Part shown: in pieces, positions 43,067 to 54,174 of the stretch | Layout: each line of letters begins with the position of its first letter | Position numbering within the stretch: the stretch's first letter is position 1 | Assembly (NCBI GenBank): GCA_001600635.1 | Contig: BCKL01000003.1 | Location: 695,923-759,922 of the forward strand | DNA from: Leucosporidium creatinivorum | Taxonomy: Eukaryota > Basidiomycota > Microbotryomycetes > Leucosporidiales > Leucosporidiaceae | DNA length: 64,000 nucleotides | Reading direction: 5' to 3' | Translations under genes and position numbers: made by a program | Notes under the pieces: generated by a model | What the model saw: only the letters and a program-made list of their open reading frames with translations | Told to the model about the DNA's origin: nothing | The model's database searches: none

Positions 43067-43575
43067 CTACAGTCCCAATGCCATCGACTGCTCGCCCATC
43101 CTCCGATCCTGCTGCATCGCCGAGCTCCTCTTCTTCTCCATCCTCTCGTGCTCCCACTGCTCCAGCTTCCGCTGCATCTCCTCGATGGAGAGATTCACCT
43201 TATCAACCAACTGTTCATCCTCCGCCTCAGCTTCCTCGGCGTACTCGAGATCCTCCTCGGTGCCCATGCTCGGCGGCGTCGACTCTTGGAGGCGGTAAGG
43301 AGGAGGGGGAGGGGGAGAGCGGGTAATTTCTCGGCAATGGTCCTCGTAGGTGGTGTTCAAGGTGCTCTTGATGTGCGAGGAGATCTCGAGGGTGGTCTTG
43401 GCCTTGGACGACCGCTTGTCCTTGCCTCGTTTCGGCGCCGAAGGGGGAGAGGGGAGGCGCGAGGTGGAGGCGAGGGAGTGCGGAAGAGGGAGGCGAGGGA
43501 GTAAGAGCTCATGGTGGAAGGAGGAGCAAAGTGGAGAGGACCCAGAGGCGAGGCGAAGGGGGTGTAGGAGGTCAT
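43067..43575 (-). pseudogene. PY1 copy B, probably frameshifted
   Basis: From the family start (MTSYTPFASPLG at 43,575) the frame is like copies A and C for ~33 residues. One base fewer near 43,471 (ggcgaggg against ggctttggg in A and C) then shifts it. The downstream frame matches the family again (PKRGKDKRSSKAK, PPPPYRLQ, GTEEDLEYAEEAEAEDEQL, EEMQRKLEQWEHERMEKK) and ends QDRRMGEQSMALGL at 43,067. Because the downstream frame is otherwise open, the break looks recent, or could be an assembly error given the ambiguous base elsewhere in this copy. A separate protein starting at MHPSQSHDLLH (43,594) in the downstream frame would have a different N-terminus. Confidence 0.6.
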
Positions 43576-44804
43576 GGCTTTGTGAGGGGTGCAAGCGAGA
43601 AGGGGGAAGGGAGTTCGGCGATGAGCTTGGTGAGAGCGGTGGTGCAGTGTGAGAGAAGGAAGAGAGCTGTCAAGCCGCTCTTGCATCGAGTCTCGTCCGT
43701 CACTTCGACATCCTCATCAGTTCCTCCTCTCCGACGAGATGCAGAGCTGAGCGACTCAGAGGAAGGTGCACGGCCGCCGAAGGGGTCTCTGAAACGTCAA
43801 GAGGGAGGACAAAGGCTGATGTTTGAGAAGGGTGCGCGCTCACTGGGACTCTGTGTAGAGCAGTGATTTTTGGTCGGTATCACTCTCAAGGCTCTCGTAG
43901 CTATTGCGGATTTCAAGGGAGGAAGTAGGCCTTCGCCGAAGCCTTCGCCGAAGCCTTCGCCGAAGCCTTCGCCGAGCTCCGAAAACGCCCCTGCCAGTCT
44001 TGGGAGACTCACTGGCCTAGGACTCGGGATCGAATGTAAATCGACTCTCTTGCACAACTCGGCACGAATCTGTGCGTACAGATGCCTCAGAGCACGCCGG
44101 CCGAAGTTCACTCGGCGGTGATTCTCCCTCTCCTCGTCTGAGTGCCTGCTTCCTCTCAGAGAGCTCCAGAGCAGAGCGGAGAAGAACCACGTACACTCTC
44201 CACTCCAATCTTATCTTCCCGTCGCTGCCTGCCAGCTCCCAGCTCATCCTTGCCGCTCACCTGCGAAACCCGTTCTCAACCCGTTACCGGCTTCAGAACG
44301 GGTTTGTCAGGAAACACTTTCGAGGGTCGATTTTTCGGCTGAAAGTAGTCGTGTAGGTCTGCTGTGGGATGATCTCAGCCACTCAAACAGCTTCCGAAGC
44401 TTGGCAGGCAATGCGAGCACTCGACGTGGCGTGGAGAGCCATCGCCGAGCTTTGTCAGTCGGAGCTCTGAAGGGCGACAGGATGGGTCAGAGCAGGTCCA
44501 TGAGCGTTGCGGTGTAGCTTGATATTCAATCAGTCGCCTTCAGTGCGATATGGTGACCTCGAGAAGGGCGGAAGTCACCTCCGGCGACGCAACGGATTTG
44601 GTTTCCGCCGAGGTCAGGAAACGTTTCAAGGCGCTCTAGGTGCGGTCGTCGGTGCTGAGTCCAGTCGAGGTGTGGATTTTGTCAGCTCTCGATGATGCCA
44701 GAATATGGAGAGGCGCTCCTCCGCCGGATTCACTCGGCAGCCAAGCTCGGCGCTCGTCGAGCAGAGCCCCCAGAGGTGCTGAGGCAGCTCACACCAGCTC
44801 TTTG

Positions 44805-45410
44805 TGGCCCAGGATGGGCAGGAGAGACGACCTTCGGCTGAGAGCCGAGGTCAGGACTTGGGACTTGCTAGATCTCGCGTAGCTCTTCTTGTACTCTCAC
44901 CTCATCATCCTCATCTCGTCTCGGGGTGTCCGCCCGTTGGAGAGCACCTTTTGTCCGAGCATAGGCATTCGCACCTCTATCGCTTCACCATTCCATGTAC
45001 GATATATCAGCACTCATTTCAGTACTTGCTCGACCTCGCTACAACTCGCCCTTCGCTCCTCCCTCAACTCGCTCGACCTCCCTTCGGCTCGGCTTTCGCT
45101 CGTCCCAGCTCGGAACGACATCTCTCCCTCGATGGGCTCAGGAGAGATGGATAGGACCGACCGTACGGTTGGTAGGGATTGGAGTGATGAGGAGGGATTA
45201 GGAGGAGTAGATCGGGATGTAGGAGAGTAGAGTCGAGGAGCGGGCTTTAGGCTGAGGGAGCGGCTATCATCTGTTGGCTTTAGACTTCTCACGAGCTCTG
45301 AGCCACAGGTGAGCATGAGTAGCAGTCTTCATGTATTACAGACTTCTCACGAGCTCTGAGCCACAGCCCGACTCGAGAGCCGACTCTGTTACCTTTCTCC
45401 CCTCCATTTG
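44805..45410. other. 606-bp segment present only in block copy B
   Basis: Copy A reads …cagctctttgcacccac… where copy B has a TTTG, then ~602 bp, then TTTG again. That is either an insertion with a 4-bp target duplication or a deletion in copy A between TTTG repeats. The segment holds a 27-bp direct repeat (45,282-45,308 and 45,340-45,366) whose spacer starts GTGAG and is followed by ACAG, like a tiny intron. No clear terminal inverted repeats or transposase were seen. Confidence 0.7.
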
Positions 45411-46306
45411 CACCCACTTTCAACGGCTCTGAAGAGCTACAAGGTCTTCACCTCTCATCTGGCCCCACCTCAAAGTGTTTCCTGACCAGCCTGCTTGCCC
45501 GTCGGCCCTTCGTTGCCTTCTCGTTGCCCTCTCGTTGCCTTCTCGTCGGTGGGCTGCTTGAGCTTCTCTGAGTGCTCTCAGTGTACCAAAAGTATTAGCA
45601 GCACCTGCTGCAACCTCATAGGCTCAGCACAAGCGCTTCTACCGAGCTACATCGTCGTCCTGCCCGTTGATGCCCCCCCACAAAGGCTCCGGGCCTTCGC
45701 CGAAGCTGCCTGCACCCCGACCGAGCACACCGTTTCCCGTAACCTGCCCCACTATGTACTTCTCAGCACCCCTCCAAAACCCTCTCTCCCTCTCTTCGGC
45801 TCCAACTTGAACCCCCGAAGAGCCCCCACTCACTGGCTGCGGGGTGATCCCGTGAAGCCAGGAAACAAGGCTGAGAGCGAATGGGAGCGTCGAGAGTGGA
45901 TTAGGGTGGAAGTGGAGAGTGCCGGAAGTGCCGTTACGGGACGGAGAGTGGTCCGAAGCCTTCGCCGAGCAGGTGATTGAGTATGGCTTTGCAGGGGGCA
46001 TGAGGAGAGAGGACCAGTAGTCAAGTTATAGCAGGGACCTGGATTTGTTTTGATANGGTCCCAGGACCGGGCGGTCTGCTGCAAGGCCACGGAGGGAGGT
46101 TCGGTTCGGCGAGGAAGCCATCGCCGAGGTTGCTCTCTTTGTTCGTGTTTCCCAGTCTCTCGACTCTGCTCGACAGCTGATGGTACTGAGTGCTCGACAG
46201 CTGATGGTACTGAGTGTTCTACACCATGTTCACAAACAGACAAACGACAGAAGCTATGCTACATCCGCCTCCCCTCATCCTCTCCCTCGCCGAACATCCT
46301 CCGCGC

Positions 46307-46729
46307 TCAGAACCCCATCCCCTTCAACTGTTCATTCATCCTCCGATCCTCCTCCAAAAACCTCATCGCCTTCCTCTGCCTCTTCACCTCCTTCGGATCC
46401 ATCCCCAAAGCCTTCTCGACCACTTGGAGGTCCTCCTCCTTTCCTGCGCCGAGGGTGGAGCTGTAGGCTGGTGGCGCCGCTTCGGAGGGTGAGGGAGGGG
46501 TATAGGTCGAGAAGGGCGTAGAGTGAAGGTCGAAGGAGAGCTGTATGTCGAGCGTCTCGGTTGAGGAGGAGGACGCCGAGGAGGAGTGGCTGGGAGAAGG
46601 GCTTCGGCGCTCGGCTTCGGCGGAGGGCTCGGAGGAGGACAGCGAGCTCTTCTTGCTCTTCTTGAAGATGGAGAGGATGGTCGATGACTTGCTAGTGGGT
46701 GCAGAGGTGGTGGTGGCGAACGACTTCAT
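46307..46729 (-). CDS. Small disordered PPxY protein, family PY2 (copy B)
   Basis: 140 residues from MKSFATTTSAPT (a longer version starts at 46,987). The sequence is nearly that of copy A: the KKSKKSSLSS stretch, Ser run and ETLDIQLSFDLHSTPFSTYT are kept. The differences cluster before and around the PPxY motif, where copy B reads PPSPSEAAPPAYSSTLGAG. It ends KEVKRQRKAMRFLEEDRRMN then EQLKGMGF. The frame is intact. The conservation of the APPAY site and the tail while the linker changes suggests these are the functional parts (inference from two copies only). Function unknown. Confidence 0.65.
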   Translation of the reverse strand: MKSFATTTSAPTSKSSTILSIFKKSKKSSLSSSEPSAEAERRSPSPSHSSSASSSSTETLDIQLSFDLHSTPFSTYTPPSPSEAAPPAYSSTLGAGKEEDLQVVEKALGMDPKEVKRQRKAMRFLEEDRRMNEQLKGMGF

Positions 46730-47244
46730 GTCTGAGTGATGTGCGTCTCGAGGTGTGCGGTGGAGGCTGAGGCTGAGGGAGGCTGAGGCTGCTCGGGGGC
46801 TGAGTGGAGGGCTTGGAGTAGCGAGTGTGGCTAAGGAAAGCAAGAGTCGTTCTCCATCCTTTGCTGCCTCTTCTACTCGCCCAGTCTCGATGTTGATGTG
46901 AGTGTGAAGGAGGTCGATGCACGCCGTCCTTTGGAAGTGAGGGGTGAGCGAATCGACTGACTCCTGACACTGCAAGCATACAGACAACTCTTCCCTTTCG
47001 GCTCATTCTTTTGTAGGCTGATGGAGAGCTCATCTGTGACTTTAGTACAAAGGCTGAGCCCTGGTCAGGCGAGGGCGCAGCCGAAGAAGCCCGCTCATCA
47101 GCTTCCCGCCGCCGAACCCTTTCGCCGAACTTCGCCAGTCAAGTCGGTGTTGTGCGGTAACATGATTGCGAATTGAACGAGGGGATGTGAGTGGTTGTGA
47201 GAGGGTATTCTACTACTTGCTAGCTAACTATGCAACTCCGACTT
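46730..47244. other. Upstream part of PY2 copy B and 3' flank of the CNH gene
   Basis: About 515 bp; up to ~47,145 it belongs to the duplicated block, then ~100 bp of unique AT-richer sequence (ttgcgaattgaacg… tattctactacttgctagc) before the CNH stop codon. No gene beyond the possible PY2 extension. Confidence 0.45.
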
Positions 47245-50200
47245 CTACATCTTTGCGAAGAGACAATGCACGGTGACCTGCTGACCGACCCGCTCGGCGA
47301 AGAAGAGCTGCGACGACCCTGCATGCGTTCCGAGCCACTGCACCTCCCTCACGGCGAGCATGTCGTTGACCTTGGTAGGCACAGCGGTGACGGGGATGGC
47401 AGCGCCGAAGGGAGGCTGACCCGATTCGCCGCCGACAGCGATGGCTTTGACGTCCGAGGATCCAATGCCGACGACGACAGTCTTGGTCCCGCCGACGATG
47501 AGCATCTCGATCTTCTGAGAGACGTCCGACGTCTCACCCTCGGCAGCCTTGTCGAGCGACCAGACGAGGGGGCGCTTGATGACTGCGAGAAGGAGAAGGG
47601 TCAGCTCTTTCGCTCAAGGAAACACTCTGAAGGCGACAAAGACTCACTCGACTTGCCCTCTGCACTTACGATACCGGAGAGGTTCTTGCCCTTGGAGACG
47701 AAGAAGAGGCCAGGAGGGCCGTTGGCTCGGTGGGCTGCTCCTCCGAGTAGCGAAATGGGCGAAAGCAGAGGGATGTTGCTTCCGCCGGCGAGAGGGTTGT
47801 AGCTGAGGTCCTCTCTCGCAGCGGCTCCACCATGATCGCCGGTAACGGTGATGGAAGGGTTGTCGAGCCCGTCGGTGTGAACATTGAGCTCGGGGCTGAG
47901 AGACGGAGGCGACTGCTCGGGCGATCCAGAGCCGACGACGTCGGTGTAGAGTGGTGGGATGATCCATGCGGATGAGAGGACACTCGATGGTACAGGCGGA
48001 ACGAAGGGGAGTTGCTGGAATGTGCTGTAAGGGAGGGTATGCTTGCTGCGAGGAGGGACGGGTGGAGCGTTCTCGGTCGAGGAAGGGTTGGCCGAGGAGG
48101 ATGAGGGGGTGGTGGTAGGAGCAGGGCGATGCGATGTGGGGGTGCGAGGAGGAACTGGAGGAGGAGGAGCGCTAGTATCCGATGGCTCCGAGTTGGGCTG
48201 AGTTCTCGAGCCAGCGCCGGGCGAAGGAGAGCAAGAGGGCGAGTCGCCAGTCAAGCCCATCGCCATAGCCGCCACATCGACGGTGTCGTCGTTGCTGGGA
48301 GTAGCCGGTCTCGAGTTGGAAGGTTCGTTGCGCGCAGGATCGGCGGGGTGTAGCGTCGAGTTGCCGGCGGTGTCGGGGAGAGGCGAAGCGTCGGCGGGCG
48401 GGGTGACCGAGCTCGTAGCAATATCGCGCATACGTCGCTCCCTTTCCCTTCGAGCCCTTCGTTCTCCACGCCCGACACCGACTTCACGAACGCGCACGGT
48501 AGCTGGTTCGAGGGCGAAGATGGATTCGGGGTAGACGAGGTCTGTGAGGGAGATGGTTAGGGAGTTGCTTTAGGGCAGGGCTAGAACGAGCTTACAGATG
48601 TCGACAAGGTCATCTCCCTGTAGCTGGAACTCGATCGTCCGTGGGTTCTCGGGCAAGACGAAGGTGCGGTTGAGCGAGAGCGAGATGCTTCGAGATCCCT
48701 ACGACGGCGAAACAGCGTCAGCGGTGCAAGCTGAGAGGTCGAGTAGTGAGACTGAAGCTCACGGTGAACAGCTCAATCCTCTCTCCTTCGTCGCCGCAGA
48801 GGACTGCGAGGTAGGTGCGCTTCTTGGTCTCGACGGCTCGAAGCAGCCTCGCTCCCTTCGTCCTGGCAAGCTTGACGTACTCGAGAGGACTGTTCGACTG
48901 TTGTAGGAGCAGCGAAAGGTCAGCAGAGGAACTCGACTAGTCACACAGACAGCAAGAACTTACGTTCGCTGGATGGGCGTCGGGAGGAAGCTGACTCGAA
49001 GCGGGAAGCTGAGGCTGCTCCGCGTTGGACTGGAGATGCGACGCGGTCCTCTTGAAGTCGTGCGGAGGAAGTGGTGTCGATGCTGACCTCGGCAGTGGGC
49101 GCTGAGGAGCAGGCGTAGTCGATTCTGCGGGCGCCGATTCCTCCCTCCTTCTGGGCGGTCGGTCGACCATATCCCACGACGTCGGTCTCGGATCCATCGA
49201 CCTCCTCTCCTGCATCTGCTGCTGTACGTTGGCCGAGCTGATGCCTGCATCTCCGGCGGGCGAAGGGCGATTGAGCAGCATGGAGCTCATCCCGCTCATG
49301 GTCCAGCGCTTGCTGCTCCTGTTGCTCGGCGATCCTCCTCCGCTGGCGGTGCTGTGAATCGAGGTCGAGGAGCCGCTCGGAACCAGGCCAGCGTATTGCG
49401 AAGTCGAAGTCGAAGGACCGACAAAGCCGGGCGGAGGACCGTCGCGAATCATTTCGTCGAGGGTCATGGTGTGCTGTCTCCTCCTCGGCGGCGCATCCTC
49501 GTCATCCTCATCATCATCCGTGGAAGCGGCGTCGGGAGAAGCGGCGGTGGTAGGCTTCCTCGCGACGAGGCGTTGGCTCGCTCGGCGCTGAACGCCGGGT
49601 CCGGTGGGGGCGCTGAGCGAGTTCTCCGAGGACGACTTGGGGATGACGGAGCTGTCCCTCTCGCGTCTGAGTGATGCAGAAGCGGCGGAAGAAGGTCGAA
49701 CGGGGAAGAGGCTGGAGGCGCGAGAGGCGCTACGAGGAGGGTCGGCGTCGTCGCGAAGGGTTTCGACTGAGTTGAGAGTGGGCGAACGGCGGAGGAGGCT
49801 GCTGGGTGCGGTCGAGGGAAGGAGGTCGGAAGAAGGGAGGCTGGAGAAGCCGCCGTTGGGAAGCATGGGCGAAGAAGAGGACGAAGTCGAAGTGGACGAT
49901 GGACCAGTCTCCCTCAGCAACGCGGCGAGCTCCATCGAAGGCGACGATTGGTTCTTCTGGAGTCGAGGGCTAGCTGCAGCGCGCGCTTCGGGCTTCTTCA
50001 TGCCGCGCGTAGAGTCGAGGGAAGGGCTGGTGTTGGCGCTGGTGCTCGGAGCGGGGTCGGCGGGTCCAGAGTTGCGAATGAGGTCGGCGAGCTCGAGGAG
50101 GGGTGATTCCTCGCCTTGGCGGGGACGAGGTGAGGAGGCCTCGCGAGCGACGTGCTTCGGTAGTCGAGCCTCAGCGTACTGCACGCCGCCGAGCCCGAGC

Positions 50201-53200
50201 CCGGCCATCTGAGGCATCGTCGACGACTTGGGAAGACCTCCGGTGTTGGACCTCGACCTCTGCACCTCGGGTGCTCCCACTCGACCAACATCTCGAAGGA
50301 CGTTGGGGTATGAGACCGACCTCCTCGCCTGCGCCTTCGCCCTCAACTCCGCCTCCTCCTCTTCCTCCTTGACCGCGTCGGGACCGCTGTTGCGAAGGAA
50401 GTCGGCGAGATCGGCGGTCGAGGAACGGGTCAGAGGTGTTGAGCGAGGTTCCATCCGATGAGGAGGGACGACCGGCGAGGCGGAGGGGTCGGTAGCCCAA
50501 CCCGACTCGCCGAGCGAAGCAGCGGACGACCGCCTGCCGTCCAATCGCGAGGAGGAAGGTCCTGCTACGCCGAGAAGGTTGCTGTCCGCGATTTGGTGTC
50601 CTCCAGCTAGCGTCTCAGTGGGGAGGGGAGGGCGTGACGACGATCCCATACTCTCCGAGACAACGCTCGACCTCCTGCTCCCCGGCGTTGGCGGCGTCGA
50701 GCCGATCATGTCGGCCCTCGACTTCCTCCTCGCTACTACAGCAGTCGTGCTTCCTCTCCTCGAGGCTACAAACTCCCGGCTCTTCTGGCCTCTGACGCTC
50801 CGAGGGCTGCCGAGCGGCGGGCCCACCGAGCCTTGACCCGAAAGCGATCCTCGCGGGTTGGTAGGGACAGCGGTGACAAAGGAGCCGGTGGCGGAATTTA
50901 CTCGGCTTGAGTGAGGTCGGATGGGAGAGGCGGGAGGAATGAGCGAGTTGGACTGGTGGAAGGAGGAGGGGCGACGACGAGGTGAGGGGGCGCTGACGGT
51001 GTAGTCGGGAGGAGGGGAAGTCGCGGGGAACTGGTAGTCGGCAGGCTCGCCTTGGAAGGCAGATGCGGCCGCAGAGCGAGGCGAGCGAGGCGAGGTGGAA
51101 GGGTTGGGCGAAGGATCGGCGCGAGCTTTGCCCTTGGGATCGCTGGGAGTTGTCTTGAGGAGGGCGCCGTCCTGGATGAAGGGGTATCCATCCCTCGCAT
51201 CGAGCTCCTGCATCTTCTTTTGTATCATCGCTCGAATGCCATCGAGTGCGTAGACTGAAGAGCGAGACAGCGTTAGCTGAGTCCTTCGAACGCCGAGCAA
51301 GCGCCTCACCTCGAATATGATCGTTCCTGCCAGCGATGGCAAGGAGGATGTTGCTCCGCTCGCTAAGCACAGCCAGCTCTTTGAATCTCGTCCGCTTGAT
51401 GAGGGAGATGGGCTTGCGCGTCTCCTTCCTCTTCTTGCCGTGAGTTCGCATGGGGAGGCTGCCGGGAAGGGGCAGCGGGAGGAAGTCGAGGCCGGCGGTA
51501 GTTCCTGTAGGCGTATAGGAAGTCAGTACAGTAGCCGGTGAGCTGGGAATGGCAACACTGACCGATGAGAAGGTACTTGTCGTCCAGGAGAGCGCCGCAG
51601 AGAGGCTGAGCGTTCCTCGAGAGCGACATGGGCGTCGTGAGGGGAACAACAGCCAATCCGACCGATCCAAGCGTCTGCACGGGCGGAGGTGGAGGTGCAT
51701 CGTGTGCTGGTAGAGGAGGAGTGGCGAAACCGATGGTAGCAGCGGGCGAGTCAGGAATGTGTCGCGCGGAGGGCTGGCGAGGTGAGGCGGAGAGGCGTGA
51801 GGTGGAGGGCTGAGACGGGGAGGTGGGAGCGGACAGGGTTGGACTAGTCGAGAGTCGTAGCGAGGCCGAGCGAGCGAGACCTGAGAAAGTCGCCGCTGCG
51901 ATGGAGCGAGGTGTGCGCCGAGGGGAGGTATCGACGTCGCTACGCTCTCCAGCAACGTTCAGCGAGCTCCTCGACTCGCTCGCCTCCTGTAAGCTGGCGG
52001 TTGGGCTCGGCAAGCTCGACGAACGATGGTGCGTTGCCGAGGTTGTGCGCTGGGCAGCAGCAACGGCGGGGTGCTGCCATCCTGTCGGTGCGGAAGGCGA
52101 GCGAGGAGGGCCGAGGAGAGGGGAAGTTGCGGGAGAGCCAGTAGGAGAGCCGATCAGAGGTGATGTGTTGGTGGAGCGAGGTGAGCGATTGAGGAGGTTG
52201 GAGAGGAAGGCGCGAGGACCTCGAGTGGACTGCGAGAATGGAGGCCGGTTAGCTACGTTTGGGAGAGCTCGAATGGCTCCGCAAACGCACAGCATTCCGA
52301 GTTGTAGTACTATCTGCTGCTAAGCGACCCATAGGGCCACTCGCTACGCTCACGAAGGTCCCGGGCGGGCGGTAAGCGAGGTCGACCGATTCGACGGTGG
52401 CCGCTGTCGGTAGGCTGAGATCGGACGAGTTGGCGGAGGTGTGCGCCGAGGTGATTGAAGGTCGGAATGATCGAGCCGAGGTTGCTGAGGTGGAGGATTG
52501 ATTGGAGTCGTCGCGAGGCAGTGGTGGAAGGTCACGAGAGGTCCTGGTCGCCGAAGCCTCGTCCTCCTCGCCCGCAGGCGGGGGAAGGCCGTAGGTGGCG
52601 AGCGAAGGAAAGGGTAGATGCTCTCCCTCTGCGCTGCTGCCCACTCCCAATCCCACCACCCCTCGTTGCTCATCGAACGCGTCCTCCTTCCACGGTTCGC
52701 CGACTCCTCCATCGTCCTCGCCCGCTAGCTCGAGCGATCTTCCTGCGTGAGCAGCAGCGCGAGCTCGCATATCGTCCCTCTGTCGAGCCGAGATGCCCAG
52801 TCCGATGCCGAGTCCGGTGGCCTCTCCCTCATCGGACGAGGGGAACGAGCTCCGATGCTGATTGAAGTCGTCTTGGGGGTCGGGCGAGTCGTCCAGGATG
52901 GGAGCGTAAGATGGTGTAGGCGAATGCGATTGTTGCGAGTAGGAGGCTGGCGGTAATGTGAGGGGAGTCGTCGGCGGACTTGGTTGAGACGGCGGTGGGG
53001 CAGCTGGCGAGGGTCGCCGAGGGGTTGCAGCTTGCCGAATCGTCTCGTTCGTCGAGATGGCCGAATGAGGTACATGTACCTCACTGGTGCTCTGCTCCGC
53101 TGCCATCTCCTCCTCGTCTTCCTCATCTATCTCCTCCCACTCGTCTCCCCTCGCCTGGCTGCTCCCGCTGCTGTCCTCCCTCGTCCGGTGCCCGCGAGTG

Positions 53201-53406
53201 AGCTCCTCTGCACTACTAGTAGAGACATCTGTCCAGTGCGTCTGCTGGGACAAGCTCGACGGCGGACGACCAGCGTTTGTCGAAAGAAAGGGAGTAGCAG
53301 CTGGGACGACGATGGAGAGCGAGGGAGCGAGACGGCCTGCTGGCGAGGAGCGAGACGAGTAGGAGGAGGATGTAGTGGAAGAGAGCGAGTCCCGGTTGCT
53401 CGCCAT
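47245..53406 (-). CDS. Large CNH (citron homology) domain protein with Ser/Pro-rich insertions
   Basis: The start MASNRDSLSSTTSS is at 53,406 and about seven introns follow (for example 52,290-52,230 and 51,562-51,505); it ends HCLFAKM at 47,245. Roughly 1,900 residues. The CNH domain is interrupted. Its first strands (PLCGALLDDKYLLIGTTAG, KKRKETRKPISLIKRTRFKE, LAVLSERSNILLAIAGRNDH, VYALDGIRAMI) are followed by ~650 Ser-rich residues. The domain then resumes with YVKLARTKGARLLRAVETKK, YLAVLCGDEG, NRTFVLPENPRTIEFQLQGD and NLVYPESIFAL. A final part (GPPGLFFVSKGKNLSGI, VREVQWLGTH) completes the propeller. CNH domains bind Rho/Rab GTPases in Rom2, Vps39-like and GCK kinases. No kinase or DH-PH domain is present here. 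The disordered part has repeated LADxLRNSGP-type motifs. Confidence 0.82.
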
Positions 53407-54174
53407 CGCCGGCTGTAGGTCTTAACAGTTGGCGAGGAGGGAGAGCGTCGAGGCGCTTCAAGGGACAGTGCGCAAGCGCCTCGTCTCGAGAGGGCACCGT
53501 GCTGCAGAAAAGGTCGTCCGCTCGCCTGAGAGCTACGTACGGCCTTGTTGTAGCTCTTGTTGGTGGTGCTGTAGCGAGATGAAGTAGAGGTGGGAAGGCA
53601 AGGAGCGACGTCGGCGCTGAGGCAGCCACCTCGTCTCGGCTCAGGTAGTGCTGAGGTTCTAAATACCATTCGAGCAGGTCGATTTACAGCTCGATTGAGC
53701 AGATCTTGGCCTGAAATTGTCTTCCAGGATGATCTCTGCCTCTCTCGTACTCTTTCAGCTGTCACACGTCCTCCCACCTCAACGCCGAGCCGAAGAAAGG
53801 GAGCTGGCGCCGAGGCAGATTTGTCTGACGCGCAAGGTGGCCTCGCGACAGCTTCTCTAGCATCTGCAGTCAAACAGAGCTTCAAGAGTAGCCTGTACGC
53901 TGAGCGCAGCATTTCTCTGCCCACTCGCCGACGTCCACTGCTCGCCTCGGCCGAGAAGGCTTCGAAGCACAAATATTCCTACGCTGTCATTCTGCACGTC
54001 GAGACCACGAGTCCGCAAACACAAAGCTACAAAAGCTCGAATCCATTGAAACCGTCCAGCGCTCCATCAAATCCTGCCTCATCGTCTGCAAAGCGACCCA
54101 GCCGCCCCGCTGCACTACTCCCCGCTCGGACGCCCTCGTCCGAGCATTATGCACAATCGTATCCGCTCCCTCAT
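53407..54174. other. Intergenic between CNH and Pal1 genes
   Basis: About 770 bp upstream of the CNH start. Open frames on both strands (for instance + strand 53,590-54,192) are low-complexity and unsupported by splicing or family features. It most likely contains the CNH promoter and 5' leader and the Pal1 terminator. Confidence 0.4.

Larger units (their letters stand above)
43060..47145. repeat. Duplicated block, copy B (PY1-PY2 block)
   Basis: Same order and orientation as copy A, starting about 31.5 kb further on and ~600 bp longer. Differences visible by eye: a ~606-bp extra segment (44,805-45,410), four units instead of two of a 12-bp repeat (43,929-43,976), a 24-bp tandem duplication (46,169-46,216), and a one-base frame break in PY1. 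One ambiguous base (n) lies at 46,056, so this copy may have been hard to assemble. Confidence 0.9.

Noticed and set aside
44889-45230. Open frame within the 606-bp segment unique to copy B
   Set aside because: No transposase or other family feature; length is usual for chance frames in this GC-rich sequence.
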